DNA of 64,000 bases, taken from positions 675,202,484 to 675,266,483 of the forward strand of contig OZ010788.1 in NCBI GenBank assembly GCA_963932465.1. The letters are read 5' to 3'. A program made the position numbers and the translations under genes. The notes under the pieces were generated by a model that saw only the letters and a program-made list of their open reading frames with translations, made no database searches and was not told the DNA's origin. Within the stretch, counting starts at the first letter, position 1. Each line of letters opens with the position of its first letter. Source of the stretch: Maratus speciosus. Lineage: Eukaryota; Arthropoda; Arachnida; Araneae; Salticidae. Shown piece after piece: positions 22,336 to 34,209 of this stretch.

Positions 22336-25160
22336 AAAAAAAAAAATCCCTGACGGCTCGGCCTACAGGCACAGGTAGATTTCGAATTTAAGTACTCCTT
22401 TCACCAATAAAAACTAAATCAAGGTTACAAATAAATTCAGTTTAACAATTTTACCTGGCCGCTTTTGACGCGTTTTTAATTTCATTTTTCTGTAAGAGTT
22501 GTTTTTATCAGAATCATGTTAATACGATATTTTTTTCCTTCAACCCTGATTTTTTTCATCCCTTCAGAATATTTTTAGCAATATTGTCTATTAGTAGAGT
22601 TCATCTTGTCAAAAACTTATTACTACAAAAGTAATAGATAATAGGGTGTCAACGATTTTAATCAGTTGATTTAAATCAGCGATTAAAATCATGATTTTAA
22701 TCAACTGATTTTTTTAAAAAATCACTGACTTAAATCAAAAAATTTCTAAATGTTTAAAATGTCAAAAAATATATTAAAATCTAACATAAACATAATTTGA
22801 AAGTTTCTACAGGTATTTTGACTTATGAATAAACAAAAAAAGAGCTTTAAATAATTGTTTCTAAGCTTAATTCATGAGTATTGTAAAAAATTAAAAACAG
22901 TTGAGTTTATAAAAAGCATTGTTTTTAAGTTTTTATCCAAATATTTAAAAATGATATTTAAATCTATATAATTTGCAATGTCATAAATTACTTTAGGTAA
23001 TCAATTTATGCATTATTTTATATAAAATTACACATAGCAAGTGCAATACATTTCTACAAGTAAAAGAATAAATAGTAATTAGTAGCAATCTCAAGTTAAA
23101 GAAGAATGAAAGAATGACATGTTTTCAAAGCTAAATTGTAAATGAATGCATAAGAGAAGAAGAAATAATTGGTATAAAAATGCTAAGCTCACCAAGAACT
23201 TCTTCGGTATAGGTTGAATAAATGTTTTTAACTTTGTAACTCACATAATACTAAATAAAAAATAATGATTAGGGATTGAAAAGGCAGCAAAATTTTTCTT
23301 AAAAAGAAAAAAAAAATTAAACTATTGAAAGCTAATAATCCACACTGAAAGGTTATAATGCTGTTACTTAAATATTTTGAGGATTTCAGATATAAGTGGC
23401 TAACTTTATCCTATATGAATGGGTTTAACTCATTTTCATAATTCTTTTGATTATCATACACATACATGTGTGTAAGTTTAGATTTTGGTGGTTTACAGTA
23501 ATTTTCCGAAATACAAATGCAAAACGAGCTGCAAATAATATTTGTTATTTGTGCTACTAACTAATGAAATTACTTATTTGCAGTTTTTATTAATCCTGTA
23601 ATTATACTATTTCTTCTAGGAATTTTTTTAATGGTGCTGCACCATGCCCCTTTTGAAATTGACAAAATGCACCGTGCCATTAAAAAAAGTAGTTGAAATT
23701 CACCTGTAGTTGTAGCCAGAGATTTCTTGTAAAAAACTTCCCCACTCAACAGTATTTCTAAATTCACGTGGCCAAGATCTTGCAAAAATATAGAACTTTA
23801 TTTCTTTAGAAAATACAGGATATTATTAAAATATGTTATTTAATTGTATTTTTCAATTTGTTATTAATAAAATTATTAAAAATTAAGGACACTTTATTCA
23901 TCATACTAAAAATTATTCTTTTTTTTTTCCTTATATTATTACCATATCATTATTCCTTATATCATTTTCTTATGTCATTTTCCTCATGAAATAGTGCCCT
24001 TTTTTGGAACTAGCATCCTGGTTCTTTTCCTTTCTAACATGAATACTACATTATTATCATTTTAATAATTAAGTCTTAAAAATGTATAATATGTTCCTAA
24101 TTAGAGAGTTAATTGTTTAATAATTATTAATTTGAAGTAGTGTTAACTATTTAATATAAAATGCAGTTAATAATTTTAATAAATGTTAAATATCACTAGT
24201 ATTTATAAAGTTTTACATAATTATTACAATATTAATGAATATAACATTATTGTATGATACTACCTAATAAAACTAGTAATTTGCAGTTTTTATAATTTCT
24301 GTAATTACTAACTAATAATTATAATTTTATTAATTAAAGTGTAAAAACATCATAACATCATGTAAAAACATGTCATATATAAATTTTTGGCCCTTTTCCT
24401 AGAAGTAATAATAACTTTAAACTGATTCGATATGTATCCTAATTAAGACGTTATGGGGGTTTTATTTTCCTGTTTTTACAAAGCCCTTCCCCTTATCCGC
24501 TCCCTTCGTCCGATTTTGCTGATTAACGAACTTGATCAAGATTTTCTGCCCCTTGATTTTACGCATCAGTTTGGAACAGATTTGTGCAGAATTATGGAAG
24601 TTATAGTGTCCATAAAAGAGTGATATTATATAGATAGGTAAAACTTTGAACAGGGTGTGGTTTAGGGTTCTAGGGGTCGTGATCAGCGTAGATCGGCAAA
24701 ACATTTTCAGAAATTCCAACGCAGGGGAGAATGTAATAGGTTGTGGTTTCTTACGAAATCTACCCAAAATAAATTATATTTTACCGAAAAAAGTGGAAAA
24801 AATAAGAAAAAATATCCAGGAATAAGTTGCATGCCTATGATTATATTTCTTAATTTAAATAACGAAGATTTTTAAAGTATTCACGACGAAATTCTGAATG
24901 TGCTTGTTAACAGTATGCAACCTAAAAACAACTCTACTCAAAGTGGTTTTGCCTCACATTCAAAATCATCGCATTGGAAATTAGGGGCGGCGCAACTTCG
25001 CGCGGTGGCCTGAGCAGTTAGCGGGGCCCACAGCGATACTGGACTAATAAAATTTATTTTTAAATTGTAGGTATAATGGATACTATATAATATGGATAAT
25101 AAAACGTGTGAAAAATACCGCTAATTTCACATTTAATTAATTTAATTTCGAAAAATCTGC
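22336..25160. other. Long AT-rich stretch, no gene
   Basis: At 22650-22740 there is a patch of inverted TTTAATCAGTTGATTTAAATC words typical of a non-autonomous transposon end. The frame at 23570-23785 and the one at 24462-24767 have no recognisable domain. The rest is A/T-rich with no tandem structure. Confidence 0.5.
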
Positions 25161-25164
25161 TATC

Positions 25165-25631
25165 CACTGAAAAAAAAAAAAAAAAAAAAAATAGGGTTCT
25201 GGCATCTAGAATCTAAATTGTGGCTCTAGAAAAAATAGTTCCATGTCATCCCTATAAATTCTAGTTCCCTTTTCTAGAGAGTTGTAGAGTCTCCTACTAG
25301 AATTCAAGAGCGTTTTTCTACATTCTTGTGGTCAAACTTATTTAAAAATGTCTGCAAATAGATGCGAACACAAGAGGCCAGTTTCAGTAACTATAATTCT
25401 AGTTTATGAAAACATTCCAGAAATCAAGCGATCATTGCTCGCAACCGAGACGAATCATTATCGTTTCGTCACCTAGAAAACAAGAGACTAGAAATTCTAG
25501 ATCATTTCGTCTATTCAGCTTAGTTGTTTACCCTATTCGCATAGCTCGGAAATCTATATTTCTAGTTTAAGAATTCAGAAAATGACTACCTATTCATTCT
25601 AGATGAAGGCGGTATATATTTTTTCTAAGTG
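25165..25631. mobile_element. MITE with CACTGAAAAAAA / TTTTTTCTAAGTG ends
   Basis: The termini are CACTGAAAAAAAA and TTTTTTCTAAGTG, an imperfect inverted pair of 13 bp. The interior is dense in CTAG words, as TCTAGAA, ATTCTAG and CTAGTTT, about a dozen in 430 bp. Elements with similar ends are at 40472 and 41490. Confidence 0.65.
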
Positions 25632-25853
25632 TTTACAATATTTTAAATATTTATTTTTTTGCTTCCATGAGGATTTCGGGATTGTCGAATCAATAGATTC
25701 CCTGACAATTATTTAAATATACTTTGCCTTTAAGAAATAAGTTAATACTCACTTTTTTCTCAAGAAGAAGCGTTTAAAAACAAATCTAAGGGCAAAAATA
25801 TTATTTTATATAGTGAAAAAAGTTATTTTAATTGTATATAGAGACTCAGAGCC

Positions 25854-26690
25854 GTAACTAAACTTCAATTGGTGCGGGACCCTGGGAAACCGCCTCGTTT
25901 GCCGGATGATTGTGCCGGCCCTGTTGGAAATAGAACTGATACAATAAATGACTATTAAGAAATTTATGCTAATATTAAAAGATATTTATGTTATTATGAA
26001 TGGATTAAAAATATAAACTTTGTGTTAATTTGCAGCAAGATTTAGCTTTAACTAATTTTTTTTCTCCAAAAATAGACTTGTCCTGTTTTCAAAATAAACA
26101 GCTGAAATAATGCTTTATTTTCAGATTATTATCGCCAAAAATTATTAGTTCCAATTATACAAAAAAAAAAAAAATGAAAATTATTACCTACATACATCGA
26201 ATGTTAGAATATTGATCCAATTTGTTAAATTTAATTATAGGATTGTAGAAATAGGACAGTAAGTCCCTAAACAATTAAATGAATATTAGACCATTCCTAC
26301 GCAAGACTGTAAACTGTAGTTACCATAATCTCAGCTTGTTATAACCAGTGGCGGTTGGTAACAAAAATTGGTGAGGCTGAGGGTATCTTCTTCAAAAATC
26401 AAAACAAATTTACAGCTTTAATATCGTATAAAAAATTTATACTAGAAAAGTTGTCAGGAAAAATTCAATAACTATCAGTAAAAAGGACTTCCTCTAGCCT
26501 ATATGGCGGCCTGAAAATTAAAGAAAAAATTATAAGCTGTGGTTAGATGAAAATTAACGTAAATATTTAAAATTTTCAAGAAAATCTGCTAAAACATAAA
26601 AAAAGAAAAGAAAATGCATACATTTAAAAAACAAATGTAACATTACAATTAACACAATATGAAAACACCACATAGAAATATTTCTACATC
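25854..26690. other. No gene; short hAT-like end fragments
   Basis: CAGAGCCGTAACTAAAC at 25854 and GTGCCGGCCCTG ending about 25924 look like terminal repeats of a very short hAT-like element, without a clear target duplication. CAGTGGCGGTTGG near 26345 is another isolated end-like sequence. Confidence 0.4.
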
Positions 26691-26698
26691 TAGTTTGA

Positions 26699-26958
26699 CA
26701 TATCGTCGGTACTATGTCAAACTATCCAATATGAAAACAGCGGGCTACTTTTTTTAAATTCAGATTTCTTGATTGGTACCTCTTTTTTGAAATAGTAAAA
26801 TTCTCCTTATTTAACCTTATTTAATGACATATTAATTAAGGCGAAAACAAGGGGAATTTTACCATTTCAGAAAAGTGGTGCCAATCAAGAAATCTGAATT
26901 TTAAAAAAAGTAGCCCACTGTTTTCATATTGGACAGTTTGACATGGTACCGACGATAT
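26699..26958. mobile_element. Foldback element, about 260 bp
   Basis: The left arm starts ATATCGTCGGTAC and the right arm ends GTACCGACGATAT. They match over about 115 bp through AATATGAAAACAG and TTCAGATTTCTTGATTGG, with a loop of about 25 bp near 26830. Confidence 0.85.
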
Positions 26959-27239
26959 CTTTTCTCAGCGCTGTACTTTCAAAACAAATATTCAACATTT
27001 TACGTAAAAAAATTTTTATGACAAGTTTCTCAGAAAAAAAAAAAAAAAAAAAGAGTAGACTTTATAAAAACATAGACTTATGAAGGAATTATGCAAAATT
27101 TTACAAATCCATTCTTAAATAAATACAGATCTACCCCTTGAAAATCCACATAATATCATCATAGCTTTATTCATCATAATTCTAGCAGAAAATAGGCAAT
27201 CAGAACTGTGAAAACTACAGTGCCTATTAGCACAGTGGT

Positions 27240-28028
27240 CTAATATCTCTTTAGACTTGATCTTTAACATAGCCCCTCATAAAAAGAAGTCTAGTGGTGG
27301 TAAGTCAAGGCTATAGGGGGGGGGGGCAAAAAAGTCCATAGCGAAAGCGATTCGGGAATCCTCTTGCGATGAACGGTTGTCATAGTGACTTCAGAACAAG
27401 TCCAGGACGTCTCCTGTTGCATGTGGAGGAGCTCCATCCTGCTGAAGCCATGTGTCTTGGATCCATGTTCGTAGTAAGCATCAGGAATGAACATCGTTGC
27501 CAAGAAGTCGAGATAGCGTTAAGAATTCACTGTCTGAATAAAAGGATACCGACCCAAAAATGCCATCAGCACACAAACCACATCAGTCAGTGACTTTTTG
27601 TGGATGAAAAGACTTGACAACGACAACTTCTGTCTTATCGCTGCCCCAAATCCAATGATTTTGACGATTGACATAGCCATCCAACCAGAAGTGTGCCTTG
27701 TCGGAAAAAACGATATCGCCACATTTGAAACCAGTGTCGGTCACTTCGCATATGATGTTGGCGAACTCCAGTGTTTTTTTTTAATAATATCTGTGCCGAG
27801 ATGTTGTCCTAACTGAATTTTGTAATGGAAAATCTCAAGATCCTTGCGGACTATTCTCCATGCTGTAGAGGCACTGACGTCACGTTGTTGAGCCAAGTGT
27901 TGAGTTGACGTTGATGGGTCTTCCTCTATTATTGTTTTGGCAACGGTGATGTTTTCTGGCGTTCTTTCTGTATTTTGTTTGGTCATCATGTTCACTTGGT
28001 CATCAGCCTGTTCGTTCAAACTTTGCAA
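27240..28028 (-). pseudogene. Tc1/mariner-type transposase remnant
   Basis: Starting with the ATG at 28028, the minus strand encodes a helix-turn-helix region (HLAQQRDVSASTAWRIVRKD). After a frame change comes FSDKAHFWLDGYVNRQNHW, the second catalytic block of this superfamily, then WCGL-type and later QQDGAPPHAT and PLDFFL blocks, each in another frame. At least three frameshifts and stops separate them. The short frames listed on either strand between 27291 and 27816 are fragments or shadows of it. The first catalytic aspartate region appears to be missing or badly eroded. Terminal inverted repeats were not found. Confidence 0.8.
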
Positions 28029-28169
28029 TTAATTTTCTTAACATGCTTGAAGACGATTTTGACCTATTTTTAAAGTCACTAGACCACTTCCTGAGTGTTT
28101 CGGCCGGTCACAAAGATAAAATGTTTTGATTAAAAAACACGCTCTTCGATTGAATATCGGTACATTTTG

Positions 28170-28212
<43 letters not shown>

Positions 28213-28840
28213 GTCGTGAATAGTAACCAGAGTTCATAAATAAGTCCACAATAAATCCATTCCTTCGGGAACTTGCGCATGCGTACACAATTTCACGCCA
28301 CTAGCTCCATCCGTTGAAGAGTTATTCAACTAAAAGATTCTCCATTCCATTTGAAATACCCAGTATATAAGGGCCATTCTCATTGATGTGCATGATAGTC
28401 CTTTTATCAGCACATTAAACAGCATCTTCAATGAGTTATGTTTTTTCAGCGATTGTTGAATATTATTTTTCTTATAGATAAATAGTTTCTTTATGTTTTG
28501 CCATTACATGATAATTCGCGTTGAATGATCCATCCCTAAGTCCATCCCAGAAATAAACATTTTGTAATATATTTAGAAGTCCGTTTAAATTTGTCCCTCC
28601 TTTTTTGCCAACTCACGATTTATTCATTTACTTTTTTACTTTACACTCTAAAATTACCGATTTTAGTGAAAGAAAACTCTTGGCGACAACGCTAAATAGA
28701 GATATAATATTTGCTGTAACATAATGTGTAACAAACATGTCAATATTTACTGTAACATAAAATAGCGAAGAGAATAATCGATAAAAAGACGTTTGCACGA
28801 AGTACAGCATTATAAAAGTTCAAGTTGAGTTTAAATGAAT
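28029..28840. other. No gene; poly-A/T rich
   Basis: A run of about 36 A lies near 28175-28210, upstream of the transposase remnant and possibly part of its element. Otherwise AT-rich, nothing recognised. Confidence 0.5.
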
Positions 28841-29029
28841 GACCGGATTAAAAAAATATATATTTTCAAAACTATTTCACATATTTTAATAAGTGATGGA
28901 AATAAGCAAAAAGATTCCAAGTTTTCTTTGAAATCGCTCCAGGCTGAATTGAACGAGCAGGTAACATGATTTACCCTCATTTACATATCCACCAAAATCC
29001 CATGATCAAACTGCAACCAACGACATGCA

Positions 29030-29180
29030 AGGCCAGTTCATGACTTTAAAACGTCACACGGAGTGGATCCTCTTTACACGACGATTGGCACAAAGAGATG
29101 GGCGCACCGCTTTGTACCAATCACTGTGTAAAGGGGATACACTCCGTGTGACGTTTTAAACGCCATGAACTGGCCCTGTA
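29030..29180. mobile_element. Short palindromic element
   Basis: GGCCAGTTCATGACTTTAAA on the left pairs with TTTAAACGCCATGAACTGGCC on the right. The stem continues through ACGTCACACGGAGTG, then CTTTACAC, with a small loop around 29100. Stem arms are about 65 bp. Confidence 0.8.
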
Positions 29181-29189
29181 TGTCGTTCG

Positions 29190-29400
29190 TCACGATCTAA
29201 CGCTATGGAGCTTCTTTTTGTGGGGTCGCGTCAAAGATCTCATTTAATAACCAATCTTGCCAAAAACACTCTATTAAAGTTAAGGAACGCATAAATGCTG
29301 CATTAAGATCTGTTGACAGTGTTAAACTGCAAAATATGTGGAAAGAACTTGATGACAGATTAGATGTCACGAAAGGTTTACACATCGAACATTTGTAACA
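29190..29400 (+). pseudogene. Tc1/mariner transposase C-terminal fragment
   Basis: The plus strand reads SFFLWGRVKDLI, two stops, then KVKERINAALRSVDSVK and a WKELDDRLDV block ending HIEHL before a stop. That is the last 60 or so residues of a Tc1/mariner-like transposase. A run of about 22 A follows the stop. Related tails occur at 30998-31222 (minus) and about 31180-31290 (plus). Confidence 0.75.
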
Positions 29401-29462
29401 GAAAAAAAAAAAAAAAAAAAAACTCGGAATATTTTTCTTTATTTTACATTACTACTCATTAT

Positions 29463-30387
29463 TAGGTGCGTTCGTAATTATATAAATACGTAGCACCTAT
29501 AGTCGTCGTTCAGTCCGTCCGTCTGTCCGTCTGTCCGTCTGTCCGCATATAACAGAGCAAAAACTACCCCACCGAATGGTCTGAAATTTGAAATATAAGA
29601 TTGTTGCAAAATTTTGTCGAGCCATTTCAAATTTATGAAAATCGGATGTATAGTTTAATTACAGGGACAGTCAAAAGTTTTTCTTTACATTACGGACAAT
29701 GGGAAAAATTATTGCAAGTGCATTTTAATGATATTAGAGCCTTCCGAATGATCTGAAATTTTAAAGATATAATTGTTGCAAAATTTTGCCGAGCCCTTTC
29801 AAATTTTAGAAAAATCGGATGTATAGTTTAATTACAGGGACAGTCAAAAGTTTTTCTTTACATTACGGCCAATGGGAAAAATTATTGCAAGTGGATTTTA
29901 ATGATATTAGAGCCTTCCGACTGATCTGAAATTTTAAAGATGTAACTGTTTCAAAATTTTGTCGAGCCCTTTCAAATTTTAGGAAAATCGGATGTATGTT
30001 TAATTACAGGGACAGTCAAAAGTTTTTCTTTACATTACGGCCAATGGGAAAAATTATTGCAAGTGCATTTTAATGATATTACAGCCTTCCGAATGGTCTG
30101 AAATTTTAAAGATATAATTGTTGTAAAATTTTGTTGAGCTATTTCAAATTTTAGGAAAAATCGGATGTTATAGTTTAATTACAGGGACAGTCAAAAGTGT
30201 TCCGTTACATTACGGGGAATGGGAAAAAATGTTGGAAGTGCATTTTAGTGATGTATCAGACTATGCGCTTTATGAAGTGCAAAAAATTATACATTCAGTA
30301 CAATATGGGGTGCAAAAAATAATTATAAAACTAGTTATAGTACGAACGCACCTCATTTGCCACGTTTGACGAGCAATTTCCAACTTG
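29463..30387 (+). mobile_element. GTCY-microsatellite element with 171-bp tandem units, family 1
   Basis: It begins with the hairpin AGGTGCGTTCGTA ... TACGTAGCACCT, then has a CTGTCCGT microsatellite. Four tandem units follow at steps of 171, 171 and 176 bp, each with CTGAAATTTTAAAGATATA and ACAGGGACAGTCAAAAG. Near the end, TACGAACGCACCT is the inverse of the first 13 bases, followed by CATTTGCCACGTTTGACG and a CTTGT end. This layout (subterminal inverted repeats, GTCY proto-microsatellite, central tandem repeats) is that of the mini-me/DINE-1 class of non-autonomous Helitron-related elements. Assignment to that class is an inference from architecture. Further copies lie at 40047, 59136 and 62614. 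Confidence 0.75.
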
Positions 30388-30894
30388 TAATATCTGTAAT
30401 AGTTTTGAAAATATAAATTTTTAAAATGTGGACATGCATTTATGATAACCCTGTACATCTTATTCTACTAGTTTCTACGACAAGCTAAGACATTTCTGTC
30501 ATCCCTTTGTCAGCCATTATCTTAAGGTGCCAATGAACCCCGTTCAAACACATGCTCACGCGTGTTCGGACACGATCGCGTGATCGATACCTACCGACAT
30601 CGACACCTGTCCACACACCCTCGCAGCGTCACGCAAACGCCATTAATTGAAAGTGGAAAAAGAGATACAATAAACTGACCATCCTTAGAATCACGAACGA
30701 GAATTTCGGTGGCAGAGACTTTGTGGGATTGGAAGAGAAAAGACTTCCCGTTTGCGATATTTCGTAACGAAAAAGAAAAACCATGTGCATCACGCATAGA
30801 TTATGAGGCACTTTCCAATATTCTTTTAATGAAAGGGAAATGGTAAAGATATGTTAAAAGTGACCATTTTCCTGAAATACTTTTTTTTATTACA

Positions 30895-31295
30895 AATGAT
30901 GGAACCAATTTTAAAAAAAATCATATTTTCGAAACTGCTGCACATATTACAATAAGTGATACATGAAGTTAAAGAGAAATATACTAAGTTTTTTCAGTTA
31001 CAAATGTTCGATGCGTAACCCTTTTGTTACACGGCATACGGCCAATCTGTAATCGAGTTTGTTCCAAACATTTTGTAGCATCACTCTGTCAATGGTTTTG
31101 AAAGCTTCATAAATGCGTTCTTTAAGTTCTGAACACTTTGTTTTCGGCATGGCTGGTACATAAACAATATCTTTGACACTGTCGGAACTTAAAGAACGCA
31201 TTTGTGCAGAATTCAGAACCATTGAGAGAGTGATGCTACAAAATGTTTGGGACGAACTGGATTACAGATTGGATGTGTGCAGGAGTGTAGTGGAG
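30895..31295. pseudogene. Two transposase tails fused head to head
   Basis: The minus strand at 30998-31222 and the plus strand at about 31173-31290 both encode the same C-terminal segment, ELKERI, then a run with VMLQNVW and LDYRL. The two copies thus form an inverted repeat around 31150-31190. The minus copy retains TKGLRIEHL and its 3' non-coding tail (30900-30997). A piece of that tail also occurs in inverse orientation at 28849-28896. Both are dead fragments of a Tc1/mariner-like transposase. Confidence 0.75.
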
Positions 31296-32100
31296 GGTAT
31301 ACATGGGTATACGCCGTATGTCATCTGGGTTTTTTTTAAAGCTCCGTATACCCTCTGTTTCTCAAATAAAACTATAGCGTATACCTTAAGTGTTATGCCT
31401 AGTGTATGTGACTTTCATGAGGTTCATGACTGAGGTTTAGCGTATACCCTGTGCCTATTGCGAATACCATCTGTTTTTTTACGACTACATCACTGTAAAG
31501 TAATTATCAAAAAATACATGTCATTTTCTAACCAGTTGAAGGTTAAGCATAAATGTCAAAAAGACCACTCTTGTATCTTTTTAAACTTATTTAATAAAAC
31601 CTTGGTTAAATAGGACTATGTACAAGAATGTTTTTGTTTGAACAGACGCGGTCAATACCATCGCAAGACCGTATCGCACGACTAGGCAAGTAGTGAAGTC
31701 TGATAACACAAAGCATTTTCAGCAGTATTTAAGCAAAAATAAATTGCTGAGTACGTTACATTACAACAAGGAAATTGTGCAGAGTAGCTAATTTTCTGGT
31801 AAGACAACAAATGCCGAATTAGCTACATTTTTTGTAGAAAGAACTTTCGCTGTCTCAGCGCCATTTAATACTGACTAAGATTGTTGCTATGTGTTATTGA
31901 TTCTAGATTTGTTATGCATCGCTACCACCGGCTGGTGACCTCACTTATCTCTGACATAAATATGAACCAAATGTCAGTAAAATCTCGAATTGAAAAAAAA
32001 AAAAAAAAAGAATTGATGGATTGCAATTCTGATACACTGAAAGGTAAAGGAATGTAGTCAAAAAGCTTTTTTACCTATTTATAATATCACAGAATCTTTA
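31296..32100. other. No gene; several GTATAC words
   Basis: GTATAC or GCGTATACC occurs about five times between 31298 and 31455. Otherwise nothing recognised. Confidence 0.45.
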
Positions 32101-32414
32101 CACAGACATAGCAGACATAGGAAGTAACAGAAGAAACAAGAAGATTGATGGAAAAACGCAGAAAATTTAACAATGGAGAAAAATGATGGCAAATCAAAAG
32201 TTGAATATACAGAATTGTGTGGAACACTAAGATAATGTGTTGCAGAAGATATACGAAAATTTAACTGTGTGTTCTAGAGATTAACAATAGTTTAAAATCA
32301 GCTAAACGCAAACCATGTGTGGAACGAAATGCATTTCTGCACTAAAATAGGCAGACGGAATAATAACCAAAATCGATAATGAAATCGTAAATATTGTCGA
32401 AAAGTCCCAAGACG

Positions 32415-32422
32415 ATCTATAT
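32415..32422. repeat. Target duplication of the 1.6-kb hAT element, left
   Basis: ATCTATAT here and ATCTACAT at 34040-34047, 7 of 8 identical. It lies in the LINE frame, in the codons for DDLY. Confidence 0.8.
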
Positions 32423-34039
32423 CAGTGGTTCCCAACGTGGGGCATACGCCCCACAGGGAGGAAATATGACTTTTTAGGGGGGCAATTATAAATTTCTTAC
32501 TTACTCATTCGATACCAGTTTCCTTTGTCTTTTTTTTTTTTTTTTTTTTTTTTTTTGAAAAGAAATGTTGGAAACTAACAGTAAATATAATACAAGAATA
32601 TTTTTAAAAATCAATATTGTTAATTGAATTTTTAAAATTTTCCCAATCAAAGGTTTTAAATTGAAGCTACACCTTAATAATTGTATGAATAATGTTTTAA
32701 ATTATTTTGACATACTTTTTGCATTATTAAAAATCTCTATAATTTGTCTGGTTAGCATTGTATTTTATAATTTTTCGTAACGCTTTCGATTATTTAATAA
32801 ATGACCTTTCCACTTCTATTCGCTTTGCTATGTGTCACATGAAGAATCTTTTACATGTAAAACTACATACAAAAACATATATAAATCTGTCTGTTTTGAA
32901 CATATTTAACCTAAAAAATATGTGAAATATCAAAACGATATACCAACGTTATAAAATTTATAAATCTTAAATAGCATTAGAAATGGAAATGGGTAAATAT
33001 CTATGGTTCTATTGCAGGCATCCTATACAGTAAATAAATTTACATGACCACATATACATTTAAAATATACAGGGAAGACAATTGAGGCATTGAGAACCAG
33101 AGTGTTCCAACATTGCCATCAACCTGTGATTTCGAGAAAAATGCTTTCGAAAATTTGGAACAATTGTTTGTCAAACTCTTTTCCCAAATGCCACAATGGC
33201 TCCAGAATTTCAGTAAAAAAAAAGTCAGCTTATTATATATGCGAAATACAGCTCTTTCATATTTACAAATAAATTTGCTTTCAAGTTCCGGTGTCAGTCA
33301 TTAATTTCAACACTTTAGTAATGGAATTGCTTTGCCTCTGAAAGGGTTAAACTGGCTGTATCAGTTGTATAGTATCGAAATTATTAAAATTCATTATGCA
33401 GCGAATAGATGCCATAGCAGACAATGCTTTGAAACTTCAAAATCAGTTTTCACAAAATTATGGGATAGTTCCTCTCTGTTTCTCAACGTGCCTCAATTAA
33501 CGACATTGGGAAAGGAAAAACAGAGAAAATGTGCTCTGATGAGGAATAATGGCTGCTTAAAATTGATAAAGATGAGAATACTGAAATGCTTCTTGTGTCT
33601 TGTGTTATCCAGATGTCTAAAGCTTTCCCACCAACTCATAATAAGTTAAAAAAAAGTAATTATGTGACTGTTATCAATTTTAATGCTAAACACCTCTTCC
33701 AGATATTTTTTGAAGATAAAAATGCAGACCACATAACATTTTTCTTTAACATTGAGGGAAGTTGGAAAAGTACAATAAAACTCTTTTTGGAACAAAGGTG
33801 AAGATAAATTTAAAGGATTATGCTAAAAACACATTTGTGACAGAACCACCTCTTTGATAAGCTAAAAAATGTGAAATGAGTTTTTATTGTTAAGGCTGTA
33901 TTACGCTTTCACCGTGAATAGAGTTAACTTTTTAAATAATAAGAGACATAATTTACAGAGTCAATGGGGGGGAGGGGGGCAATGGTGACTTTTTAGATGG
34001 TTTGGTGGGGCGTGGTCAATAAAAGGTTGGGAAACACTG
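32423..34039. mobile_element. hAT element, 1617 bp, decayed
   Basis: The ends CAGTGGTTCCCAACGTGGGG and AGGTTGGGAAACACTG are hAT (Charlie-like) inverted repeats, with GCCCCAC and GTGGGGCG blocks just inside. An 8-bp duplication flanks them. The interior has scattered frames (for instance 33332-33649) that I could not match firmly to a hAT transposase. A right-half copy of the CCCTTT-TTAA element lies inside (ending 33350). Contains a run of about 27 T at 32530. Confidence 0.8.
33265..33350. mobile_element. Right-end fragment of a TTAA element
   Basis: AAGTTCCGGTGTCAGTCATT through CTGAAAGGGTTAA matches the right end of the 56614-56844 element. No matching left end was seen, so the copy is truncated. 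Confidence 0.6.
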
Positions 34040-34209
34040 ATCTACATAAATGTACAGATCAAAGAGAAAGCAGCCTACCTGATCAGGTAAAAAACATAAC
34101 AGAAACTGAAGAGATATTCCAAGTGATGACAGATGAAGTTTTACAAGCCATTAGATGTATGAGAAAGGGCCTAATCTTTAATCTTGACCTGGGGATGATG
34201 GAATCATAA

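Larger units (their letters stand above)
32110..34205 (+). pseudogene. LINE (RTE/CR1-type) ORF2 remnant split by a hAT element
   Basis: Left piece (32110-32422): the plus strand gives EVTEETRRLMEKRRKF, then in another frame VEYTELCGTLR and AEDIRKFN, later DGIITKIDNEIVNIVEK and QDDLY. This is the linker between endonuclease and reverse transcriptase in LINE proteins. Right piece (34040-34205) resumes directly with KCTDQ and gives MTDEVLQAIRCMRKG, the start of the reverse transcriptase domain. The two pieces join cleanly if 32423-34039 and one copy of its 8-bp duplication are removed. Several stops and frameshifts mark it as long dead. The reverse transcriptase core is absent. Confidence 0.75.

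Noticed and set aside
29520..30260. Repeated units beside a short microsatellite, CRISPR-like at first sight
   Set aside because: The units are 171-bp head-to-tail copies without unique spacers of constant length, in animal DNA. The same holds for the arrays at 35.4, 21.3 and 59.8 kb.
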